The notes under the pieces are model-generated. The model saw only the letters and a list, made by a program, of their open reading frames with translations. It did not search any database and had not been told where the DNA came from. The translations under genes and the position numbers were made by a program. A DNA stretch of 5,890 nucleotides, from the NCBI GenBank assembly GCA_003647375.1, contig QMMS01000286.1, positions 1 to 5,890 on the forward strand, read 5' to 3'. This document shows positions 1 through 5,825 of this stretch, piece by piece (the first letter of the stretch is position 1; each line of letters begins with the position of its first letter). The DNA is from Deltaproteobacteria bacterium. GTDB taxonomy: Bacteria; Desulfobacterota; Desulfobacteria; Desulfobacterales; B30-G6.

Positions 1-64
1 AAATCCAAATATCAAATGCTCAAATGATTTAAACATAGCTTGAACTTCTATCTCCAAGGTCTTG

Positions 65-90
65 TTTTGATCATTCGAATTTTGATCATT
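65..90. repeat. 11-bp direct repeat, two copies of TTTTGATCATT
   Basis: TTTTGATCATT occurs at 65-75 and again at 80-90, identical and with starts 15 bp apart. Each copy contains the palindrome TGATCA, and the spacer holds a TTCGAA core. Two closely spaced identical half-sites could be a regulator binding site, but they lie about 190 bp before the nearest start codon. They may equally belong to the low-complexity intergenic repeat material that fills the left end of the window. Confidence 0.5.
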
Positions 91-101
91 AGGTATTGCC
101 C

Positions 102-134
102 TTCGACGTTGCTCAGGGCGGTGAGCCTGTCGAA
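102..134. repeat. Interspersed palindromic repeat (TTCGAC...GTCGAA)
   Basis: This is an interrupted palindrome: TTCGAC (102-107) pairs with GTCGAA (129-134), and GCTCA (111-115) pairs with TGAGC (122-126). Small unpaired bulges (GTT and CT) separate the two stems, and the loop is GGGCGG. From memory, near-identical TTCGACAAGCTCAG-type palindromes are dispersed between genes in many bacterial genomes, so this is probably one copy of a genome-wide family and not a site specific to this locus. A related core (TCGAC, three bases, GCTCAG) occurs at 5789-5802. Confidence 0.7.
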
Positions 135-143
135 CCGTTTAGG

Positions 144-164
144 ATTTCGAATTTCGAGCTTCGG
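144..164. repeat. Heptanucleotide tandem repeat (ATTTCGA x2, then GCTTCGG)
   Basis: Two perfect head-to-tail copies of ATTTCGA (144-150, 151-157) are followed by a diverged third unit GCTTCGG (158-164) and then ATTT. A 7-bp period in non-coding DNA is typical of slippage-derived intergenic repeats. From memory, such TTTCGAA/TTTCGGA heptamer runs are frequent in Desulfobacterota assemblies. No coding or regulatory role is apparent. Confidence 0.55.
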
Positions 165-206
165 ATTTAAGTAACTACCACCATCGGCATAGCCAAATAT
201 CTCTGC

Positions 207-229
207 CCTGGCCCAAAGGACCAGGTTTT
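207..229 (+). terminator. Terminator-like hairpin upstream of the flavoprotein gene
   Basis: CCTGG (207-211) pairs with CCAGG (221-225). The helix continues past a C-A mismatch into CC/GG with an AAA loop, and TTTT (226-229) follows. That is the shape of a short intrinsic terminator. It lies 50 bp before the flavoprotein start, so it could end a transcript entering from the left or act as an attenuator in the leader of the flavoprotein operon. The stem is short and the T tract has only four bases, so termination would be weak. Confidence 0.3.
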
Positions 230-279
230 AAATGACGGAATAAATGGAACATCAATACTGATAGCAAAAAGGGGCTAAA

Positions 280-1929
280 ATGAAATTGGTTTACCCAGTC
301 ATACAAGCGGACATTCTTATTATCGGCGGAGGCAGTGCCGGTTCGATGGCTGCCATTCGGGCCAAGGAACTCAACCCGAAGCAGGAGGTAGTTGTTTTCG
401 AAAAAGGGGATATGAAATATTCCGGGAGCATCGCCCGTGGCATGGATGCCTTAAACATTGTGGCCGTGCCAGGTGTTTCCGATCCGGAGACCTATGTTGA
501 GGCCATGGAAATTTTTACCGAAGGGGTTCTCGATGTCCCTGTTTCATATACCCTGGCGGATCGCAGCTATGAAATGATGAAAAAGCTTGAATCCTGGGGG
601 GTTTGTTTCCCGACTGATGGAAAGGGTCAGTACGACATTCTCAAGGGACACCCCAAAGGTCGATTTATTCTGACCATGAAAGAACCTGAATTGAAAACAA
701 TGCTGCACAAACGTTGCGTAGAACTCGGGGTACGCATCATCAATCGCACCATGGCCGTAAGATTGTTAAAAACCGGCAATGATGTCACCGGTGCCATTGG
801 TATAAATGTGCGTAGCGGTGAAATTATTGTCTGTCAAGCCAAAGCCGTCATCCTGTCTAACGGCGGGACCGCACGTTTCGGTCTGCCGGCAAACGGAAAT
901 CTTTACGGTATTTATGATTATCCCGGTAATACGGGTGACGGATACTGTCTGGCTCTTTCCGCCGGAGCGGAATTAAGCGGTTTTGAATATACTGTTACAT
1001 ACTATATTGTAAAAGACATTAATGCACCCATGCTTTTTATCACCCTGACGCGAGGTGCCCAACTGTACAATGCCCTCGGTGAAGCCTTTCACAAGGGACA
1101 TCCCGGCATGATGACCATGATTGATGAGCATAATGCCGGCCGCGGCCCCATGCGAATCCGCATGAACCATTTACCGGAAGAAACCATCCAGGAAATAGAA
1201 GAGCTGCTGTTTACTACGGAAAGACCGGCTTGCCAACGATTTTACGAAGGACGCGGCATCGATTTTCGCACCGGTGACGTCGAGCTCTCTCCCACGGAGA
1301 TATTTCTTTGTGGAGGCCATGGTCTTACGGGTATCAGGATCAACGAAAAAGCCGAATCCTCCATACCGGGGCTTTATGCGGCCGGCGATACGGCTTTATG
1401 CGCCCGAGGGCATCTAAGCGGTGCCTTTGTTTATGGGGAAATTGCGGCTGAATTCGGCACAGAGAGGGCTTCTTCCTGCAACCATATGGACCTGGACACC
1501 TCTCTTGTAGATGAATTCCTGAAAGATAAAACAGACAAGCTGAATCAAGGCGACAACAAGGTGCCCATTGAAGAGTTCGAGTATAAAATCCGCCGAATAA
1601 TCACCGATTATCTCACACCGCCTAAAAATGAATACAAGCTGGATCGCGCTTTATGGTGGATGAATCGCTTTAAGGAAGAGTTTACCCACATTCCCAGGAT
1701 TAAGACCATCCATGATCTGTTCAAGGCTTATGAGGTGGAAAATATCATTCAATGTGCCGAACTGAATGCCCTGGCCTCGAAAGAAAGAAAAGAAAGCCGC
1801 TGGGGGGTTTGGCACCAGCGAACGGATTATCCGGATAAAGACGATGCCAACTGGTGCAAACATATTATTTTGTCCAGGGAAAACAGATCGAAAAAAATCA
1901 ACGTCACTCATAAAGAGGTCATTCGTTGA
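280..1929 (+). CDS. FAD-binding flavoprotein, AprA/fumarate reductase superfamily
   Basis: Predicted soluble oxidoreductase of 549 residues, catalytic-type subunit of the fumarate reductase/succinate dehydrogenase/AprA superfamily. The N-terminal Rossmann motif is ILIIGGGSAGSMAA (12-25), with acidic E41 ending strand 2. SGSIARGMDALN (48-59) sits on the flavin; Ser48 stands where fumarate reductases carry the His that binds FAD covalently, so FAD should be non-covalent, as in AprA. NTGDG (217-221), the GGHGLTG segment (345-351) and GLYAAGD (364-370) are also family motifs. The helical C-terminal domain ends in ESRWGVWHQRTDYP (505-518), AprA-like. There is no signal peptide or membrane segment. 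At 549 residues it is shorter than AprA (about 620-690, from memory). The substrate-binding Arg of fumarate reductases seems replaced around His378, so the substrate is unknown. The start is supported by AAAAAGGGG at 266-274. The next gene, 35 bp on, is its likely electron-transfer partner. The family is secure; the reaction is not. Confidence 0.93.
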   Translation: MKLVYPVIQADILIIGGGSAGSMAAIRAKELNPKQEVVVFEKGDMKYSGSIARGMDALNIVAVPGVSDPETYVEAMEIFTEGVLDVPVSYTLADRSYEMMKKLESWGVCFPTDGKGQYDILKGHPKGRFILTMKEPELKTMLHKRCVELGVRIINRTMAVRLLKTGNDVTGAIGINVRSGEIIVCQAKAVILSNGGTARFGLPANGNLYGIYDYPGNTGDGYCLALSAGAELSGFEYTVTYYIVKDINAPMLFITLTRGAQLYNALGEAFHKGHPGMMTMIDEHNAGRGPMRIRMNHLPEETIQEIEELLFTTERPACQRFYEGRGIDFRTGDVELSPTEIFLCGGHGLTGIRINEKAESSIPGLYAAGDTALCARGHLSGAFVYGEIAAEFGTERASSCNHMDLDTSLVDEFLKDKTDKLNQGDNKVPIEEFEYKIRRIITDYLTPPKNEYKLDRALWWMNRFKEEFTHIPRIKTIHDLFKAYEVENIIQCAELNALASKERKESRWGVWHQRTDYPDKDDANWCKHIILSRENRSKKINVTHKEVIR

Positions 1930-1964
1930 GAAGTTATAAACACATTATAATAAAGGACTGAGAA

Positions 1965-3590
1965 ATGAGCCATATCAATCTTTTGCAAGCTTTATCCGAT
2001 AATATTTTGATCGATCAAGACAAATGCACTTTCTGCGGTATTTGTGTGGATACCTGTATTCTTGATAACCTGAGATTGCAGTTAGCCCCCTGCCGGCAAG
2101 CTTGTCCGTTAGAGGTTAATATTCAGGGATATGTGCAGCAAATTCTGCGGAGAGAAGACGATCAAGCCCGCGAAACATTACGAGACAAATTGATCTTTCC
2201 CGAAATATTGGGAAGAATTTGTACTCACCCCTGCGAAACAAATTGTCACCGTCTTAAAATGAGCGGCGAAGCGGTATCCATTCGATCTCTGAAGCGCTAT
2301 CTGACCGAAAACCAGGACCCATCGAAAACCCCATTTCCAGAAATAAAAGCCGACTCCGGCCGCAAAGTGGCCGTGATTGGATCCGGTCCGGCAGGGCTGC
2401 AGGCCGCCTATGATTTGCGAATTAGCGGGCATCAAGTGACCGTCTATGAATCTCAACCTGAACCGGGTGGCATGATGCGTTGGGCAATACCTGAATTTCG
2501 CCTGCCTTTAGCGGTCTTTCAACGTGAGATAGAGCTGATTGATAAGATAGGCGTTGATTTTAGATGCAATACGACCATTGGCAAAGATCTCAGCATTACA
2601 CAACTCAAAAACGATTATAATGCCAGTATCATTGCTACCGGCTATGGAAATTTCGCTAAACTGGACATTGAAGGTCAAAATGCCCAAGGTGTCTATTATG
2701 GATTACCGTTTTTATCAGCTGTCAGAAATGATAAAGCGCCTGAAATTACCGGCAGGACAGTGGTCATCGGCGGCGGTGACGTAGCCGTAGATGCAGCCCA
2801 AACCGCTTTGCGGCTTGGGGCCGAGTCGGTAACGATTGTCAGTCTCGAAAAAAACGACGAGTTGCCTGCCTCCCCGGAAGCTGTTGAAAGTGCGGTCAAG
2901 GAGAGAATTAAGCTTGAATGCTCCTGGGGGCCTGTACGAATTTTGACTCAAAACGGCGGCGTCAGCGGAGTACAGCTTCAACGCTGCATAGCTGTTTTCG
3001 ATGGGCAGAATCGTTTCAACCCTGTGTTTGATGATTGTGAATTGAATGACATCATTGCCGAAACGGTCATCATCTGTATAGGGCAGTCTCGCGACAACAC
3101 CTGTTTGAATGGTTTGGAAGCGTCGAAAATTGTTAATGGAAATCAAATAATTGCTGATCCTTTAACGCTTCAAACAACAGATGAGACCATTTTTGTGGCT
3201 GGAGATTTCTATAGCGGACCTTCTTCCGTTGTTTCCTCCATGGCAAGCGGACGAGAAGCAGCCGATTCGGTAAATCGCTTACTTAAAGGTGAACACCTTC
3301 AATATGGTCGCAATTACCGAGGTCCTTTCGAGATGGAATTTACTATTGATACTACGCGAGGATCAGATAAAAATCGCGCTTCCCTTCAACTTCGAGATTA
3401 CATGGGCAAAGGCGATTTTAACGAAATTGAAAAGGGTTTGTCGCAAGAGGCTGCATGCGATGAGGCGTCCCGATGCTACTCCTGCGGTGTGCCTTACGGA
3501 AAATATCGAACATGCTGGTTTTGTCTGCCTTGCGAAGTGGAATGCCCAAATGATGCCTTAAGAGTTGAGATTCCTTACTTGCTTCGATAA
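1965..3590 (+). CDS. Ferredoxin-GltD-like FAD/NAD(P)H oxidoreductase fusion
   Basis: Predicted cytoplasmic electron-transfer protein of 541 residues related to the glutamate synthase small subunit (GltD). Residues 21-31 hold a CxxCxxCxxxC ferredoxin motif (Cys21, 24, 27, 31) without the usual Pro after the last Cys. GltD-type Fe-S cysteines follow: Cys43, 47, 86, 90, 94. The FAD site is VIGSGPAGLQAA (137-148) with GGM (168-170) and WAIPEFRLP (173-181). The nicotinamide site is VIGGGDVAVDAA (267-278), and VAGDFYSGPSSV (411-422) completes the FAD domain. The C-terminus adds Cys504 and Cys507, then a canonical CxxCxxCxxxCP (Cys517, 520, 523, 527). The usual YRR that binds the NADPH phosphate is SLE here (293-295), which suggests NADH. 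A good ribosome site, AAAGGA (1952-1957), lies 7 bp before the ATG. Position and composition suggest it feeds electrons to, or takes them from, the upstream flavoprotein. No glutamate synthase large subunit is present, so true GltD function is unlikely. Confidence 0.93.
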   Translation: MSHINLLQALSDNILIDQDKCTFCGICVDTCILDNLRLQLAPCRQACPLEVNIQGYVQQILRREDDQARETLRDKLIFPEILGRICTHPCETNCHRLKMSGEAVSIRSLKRYLTENQDPSKTPFPEIKADSGRKVAVIGSGPAGLQAAYDLRISGHQVTVYESQPEPGGMMRWAIPEFRLPLAVFQREIELIDKIGVDFRCNTTIGKDLSITQLKNDYNASIIATGYGNFAKLDIEGQNAQGVYYGLPFLSAVRNDKAPEITGRTVVIGGGDVAVDAAQTALRLGAESVTIVSLEKNDELPASPEAVESAVKERIKLECSWGPVRILTQNGGVSGVQLQRCIAVFDGQNRFNPVFDDCELNDIIAETVIICIGQSRDNTCLNGLEASKIVNGNQIIADPLTLQTTDETIFVAGDFYSGPSSVVSSMASGREAADSVNRLLKGEHLQYGRNYRGPFEMEFTIDTTRGSDKNRASLQLRDYMGKGDFNEIEKGLSQEAACDEASRCYSCGVPYGKYRTCWFCLPCEVECPNDALRVEIPYLLR

Positions 3591-3615
3591 AATGACCTTA
3601 AAAAAGGGGTTGCAC

Positions 3616-3723
3616 GTGGCTAAGACGAGCAGCGACGATCCCGATGCCGGTCGGTGTTGCTTCGTATGGCGTGATCGGTTATTTCTGCGGTCCAAAGTAC
3701 CCTCCAAGGGTATTACCTTGTAA
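3616..3723 (+). CDS. Possible 35-residue small ORF, doubtful
   Basis: A GTG at 3616 opens 35 codons ending with TAA at 3721-3723. The protein would begin MAKTSSDDPDAGRCC and has no recognisable domain, signal peptide or membrane segment. The only support is AAAAAGGGG (3601-3609) placed 6 bp before the GTG, which is well positioned for a ribosome site. Against it: the start is not ATG, a second open frame overlaps it (open 3602-3784, first ATG at 3644), and its last codons overlap the inverted repeats at 3696-3725. It could equally be non-coding leader DNA or a gene remnant. Confidence 0.15.
   Translation: MAKTSSDDPDAGRCCFVWRDRLFLRSKVPSKGITL
3696..3714. repeat. Inverted repeat TACCCT-CCA-AGGGTA
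   Basis: TACCCT (3698-3703) and AGGGTA (3707-3712) are exact reverse complements around a CCA loop. A G-T wobble and an A-T pair extend the stem to 8 bp over 3696-3714. No T tract follows, so it is not a simple intrinsic terminator. It shares bases 3711-3714 with the next inverted repeat, so as RNA the two hairpins would exclude each other. Confidence 0.45.
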
Positions 3724-3725
3724 TA
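3711..3725. repeat. Inverted repeat TATTAC-CTT-GTAATA
   Basis: TATTAC (3711-3716) and GTAATA (3720-3725) are exact reverse complements around a CTT loop. The stem is AT-rich and would be weak as RNA. It abuts the dyad at 3726-3747 and overlaps the GC-richer hairpin at 3696-3714. The row of symmetric elements lies in the non-coding DNA before the helicase gene and may be regulatory. Confidence 0.35.
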
Positions 3726-3747
3726 ATACTATCCGTCGGATTAGTAT
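3718..3747 (+). promoter_or_regulatory. Weak candidate promoter for the helicase gene
   Basis: TTGTAA (3718-3723) matches four of six bases of the sigma-70 -35 consensus. TAGTAT (3742-3747), 18 bp further on, matches four of six of the -10 consensus. The pair lies about 50 bp before the helicase start, a sensible distance, and the -10 falls inside the dyad at 3726-3747, so a bound repressor would cover it. The matches are poor and the AT-rich DNA gives chance hits. The 209-bp gap itself argues for a separate promoter somewhere here. Confidence 0.2.
3726..3747. promoter_or_regulatory. Near-perfect dyad, candidate operator upstream of recQ-like gene
   Basis: ATACTATCCG (3726-3735) and CGGATTAGTAT (3737-3747) are reverse complements around a single T, apart from one extra base in the right arm. 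This 22-bp dyad is the longest symmetric element in the gap and lies 52 bp before the helicase start codon. Its size suits a dimeric DNA-binding regulator. As RNA it would form a nine-pair stem with a one-base bulge and a GTC loop. It does not match the SOS (LexA) boxes I know (CTGT-N8-ACAG or GAAC-N4-GTTC). No regulator is encoded nearby. Confidence 0.35.
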
Positions 3748-3799
3748 GTTGATGATAAAGTGCCGACAGTTCAGCCTCAGCATGTAAATAGAGGATTCT

Positions 3800-5728
3800 A
3801 TGTTGCAACAACAATTGCAGAAATATTTTGGGTTCAATGCCTTTATAAAGGGCCAGGAAGATGTCATCAATAAGGTGCTGGCTCGTCAATCCGCGGCAGC
3901 CATTTTCCCCACCGGCGCCGGAAAATCTCTTTGTTATCAACTTCCGGCCATGTTATTGCCCGGACTGACCCTGGTGGTGTCTCCCCTGTTGTCTCTGATG
4001 AAAGATCAACTTGATTTTTTACTGGCAAACAAAATTCCGGCCGCGCGCCTGGATTCAACCCTTGAGAGAAACGAATACAATACCATTCTCGGAAGCGCCA
4101 AAAACGGCGCATTAAAAATTCTGATGATTTCGGTGGAACGGTTCAAAAATGAACGATTTCGTTCCCATCTGCAAAAAATGAAACTCTCTCTTTTCGTTAT
4201 TGATGAAGCCCATTGTATCTCCGAATGGGGACATAATTTTCGACCGGAATATTTAAAACTGCCTGCTTATCAAAAAGAATTCGGAATAGATCAAACACTA
4301 TTGCTTACCGCGACGGCAACCAAGCAGGTCAGAAAAGACATGTGTGCCAAATTCAATATTCTCGAAGAAAATGTCTTTGTGACCGGATTTTATCGGGATA
4401 ATCTCTTTTTGCAAATAACACCAACAGAGAATGCTGAAAAAAAGAACCGGCTGCTTCAAAGAATTAAAAAGACACCCCAAGACCCTACCATTGTTTATGT
4501 TACCCTGCAGAAAACAGCCGAAGAGGTTGCGGAATTTCTTTGTCAAAATAAAATAAATGCGCGTCCGTATCATGCCGGTATGGAAACCGAGAAACGGGAA
4601 CGGATCCAAAACGAATTCATGGAGGGGACCCTGGACTGTGTCGTTGCCACCATTGCTTTTGGAATGGGCATCGATAAAAAGGACATTCGCCGGATCATTC
4701 ATTATGATTTGCCCAAATCCATCGAAAACTACAGTCAGGAAATCGGACGTTCCGGACGGGATGGAATCCCTGCTACCTGCGAAGTGTTGGCCAACCGGGA
4801 CAACATTCATGTTTTAGAGAATTTTATTTACGGTGACACACCGGAGAAGTCTTCTATCCGTCAATTGCTTCAGACCATAAACGAGAACAAGGGCTTTATC
4901 TGGGAAATAAAAGAAACAAGACTTTCGAACGACCTGAATATCAGACTTTTGCCTTTGAAAACATTGCTGGTTTACCTGGCAATGGAAGGAATTATTCGAC
5001 CTAAGCTGACTTATTTTGACGAATATTCTTTCCGGTATAAGACCGGGCCATCAGATATTATCGACCGTTTCAAAGGAGAAAGACATCAGTTTGTTGCCAC
5101 GGTCATGAACCATTGCCATACCCGGAAAATATGGTCAACAGTTGATATCCCGTCAATTCTGAACAATTATGATACGGATCGGCAGCGGATAATTGCTGCG
5201 CTGGAATACTTTGAGGAGAAGCACTGGATCGAGCTCCAGTCCAGACAGTCAGTTGACGTATACGATATTCTGACGCAGGCGTTTCATGTCGATGACATGG
5301 CTGAAAAAATGGTTGCGTTGTTTAAAAAGAAGGAGCGCCTTGAGATTCAAAGAATACACACGATGATACGGTTTTTTGAAAGCGATGCCTGTATCAGCAG
5401 GCAACTGGCCGGATATTTTGGAGAATATCTTGAACAAGAAAGTTGTGGGCATTGCTCCTTCTGTAAAAGTGGAAAGGCGGTTCTGAAAAACACGTCTGCA
5501 TTAAAGCCTTTGACCCATTTTAATTTTGACGAGGTTAGCGGAGAATTTATTCGGGTTGTCGGAGAGCGGTTTAGCGAGGTAAATTTAACGAAGTTCCTTT
5601 GTGGCATTTATACGCCGGTTTTCTCGAAGCTGAAAATAAAAAAACTGCCTTATTTCGGCATTCTTGAAAAGCATCCCTTTTTGGAAGTCAAAAACTGGAT
5701 TACGGATAACAATACAGGACAGGGCTGA
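3800..5728 (+). CDS. RecQ-family ATP-dependent DNA helicase, RECQ4-like layout
   Basis: Predicted 3'-5' superfamily 2 DNA helicase of 642 residues, probably acting in recombination and replication-fork repair. All motor motifs are present: Gln19 with FGF (10-12) as motif 0, Walker A PTGAGKSLCYQLPA (37-50), SPLLSLMKDQ (61-70), DEAHCISEWGHNFRPEY (135-151) with the RecQ aromatic-rich loop, LLTATAT (168-174), and motif VI QEIGRSGRDG (313-322). The zinc cysteines Cys531, 549, 552 and 555 keep the usual RecQ spacing, but they follow motif VI by about 209 residues against roughly 50 in E. coli RecQ. The insert (about 340-525) looks mainly helical and may hold winged-helix folds. No HRDC domain is seen; the C-terminus (about 595-636) has FLCGIYTP and YFGIL instead. 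An in-frame TAA at 3785 and GAGG at 3791-3794 support the ATG. I withhold recQ as a symbol because the layout differs from canonical RecQ. The family is secure; the subfamily is inferred. Confidence 0.95.
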   Translation: MLQQQLQKYFGFNAFIKGQEDVINKVLARQSAAAIFPTGAGKSLCYQLPAMLLPGLTLVVSPLLSLMKDQLDFLLANKIPAARLDSTLERNEYNTILGSAKNGALKILMISVERFKNERFRSHLQKMKLSLFVIDEAHCISEWGHNFRPEYLKLPAYQKEFGIDQTLLLTATATKQVRKDMCAKFNILEENVFVTGFYRDNLFLQITPTENAEKKNRLLQRIKKTPQDPTIVYVTLQKTAEEVAEFLCQNKINARPYHAGMETEKRERIQNEFMEGTLDCVVATIAFGMGIDKKDIRRIIHYDLPKSIENYSQEIGRSGRDGIPATCEVLANRDNIHVLENFIYGDTPEKSSIRQLLQTINENKGFIWEIKETRLSNDLNIRLLPLKTLLVYLAMEGIIRPKLTYFDEYSFRYKTGPSDIIDRFKGERHQFVATVMNHCHTRKIWSTVDIPSILNNYDTDRQRIIAALEYFEEKHWIELQSRQSVDVYDILTQAFHVDDMAEKMVALFKKKERLEIQRIHTMIRFFESDACISRQLAGYFGEYLEQESCGHCSFCKSGKAVLKNTSALKPLTHFNFDEVSGEFIRVVGERFSEVNLTKFLCGIYTPVFSKLKIKKLPYFGILEKHPFLEVKNWITDNNTGQG

Positions 5729-5788
5729 TTTTACCCCATAGTTGCAAAAGCCGGAGGGCTTCAGAGCCAAGGCGTCTGAGGGTGGGCA

Positions 5789-5806
5789 TCGACTGAGCTC
5801 AGCCGA
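5789..5806. repeat. Palindromic core TCGACTGAGCTCAGCCGA
   Basis: An 18-bp palindrome with one mismatched pair (A-C), centred on GAGCTC, lies at the tip of the larger fold-back. Its TCGAC, three bases, GCTCAG pattern matches the left-end repeat at 103-116 (11 of 14 bases, differing only in the three-base spacer). From memory it also resembles the dispersed CTTCGACTGAGCTCAGTCGAAG-type intergenic repeats. It is probably a second member of the same broad repeat type. Confidence 0.55.
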
Positions 5807-5825
5807 AGTCAAGTCGTAGTTTTTT
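5790..5825 (+). terminator. Candidate intrinsic terminator of the helicase gene
   Basis: CGACT (5790-5794) pairs with AGTCG (5812-5816), with CTGAGCTCAG symmetry allowing alternative inner pairing, and TTTTTT follows at 5820-5825 after TAG. The site lies about 60-95 bp beyond the helicase stop codon. A hairpin followed closely by six T residues fits intrinsic termination, but the outer stem is only five pairs and the larger palindrome could fold in competition with it. Confidence 0.35.

Noticed and set aside
102..134. CRISPR repeat or integrase attachment site
   Set aside because: There is a single copy with no repeat-spacer array and no cas, integrase or tRNA gene in the window; a dispersed intergenic palindrome explains it better.
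280..1929. Naming the flavoprotein aprA or frdA
   Set aside because: It is shorter than AprA, has no aprB neighbour, and the key substrate residues of either enzyme could not be confirmed by hand alignment.
2715..3146. 143-codon minus-strand open frame inside the GltD-like gene
   Set aside because: It is antisense to the nicotinamide-binding domain, whose motifs are clear on the plus strand; there is no recognisable product.
1965..3590. Naming the second gene gltD
   Set aside because: There is no large glutamate synthase subunit nearby, ferredoxin motifs are added at both ends, and the NADPH-binding Arg pair is missing.
3726..3747. LexA (SOS) box controlling the helicase
   Set aside because: The dyad halves do not fit the CTGT-N8-ACAG or GAAC-N4-GTTC consensus sequences, so SOS control is not supported.
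4298..4810. 170-codon open frame on the minus strand inside the helicase gene
   Set aside because: It lies wholly within the strongly supported helicase and opposite its conserved motifs; the translation resembles no family.
3800..5728. Helicase as part of an anti-phage defence island
   Set aside because: No nuclease, methylase or other defence gene is present, and the neighbours are metabolic oxidoreductase genes; a repair role is the simpler reading.
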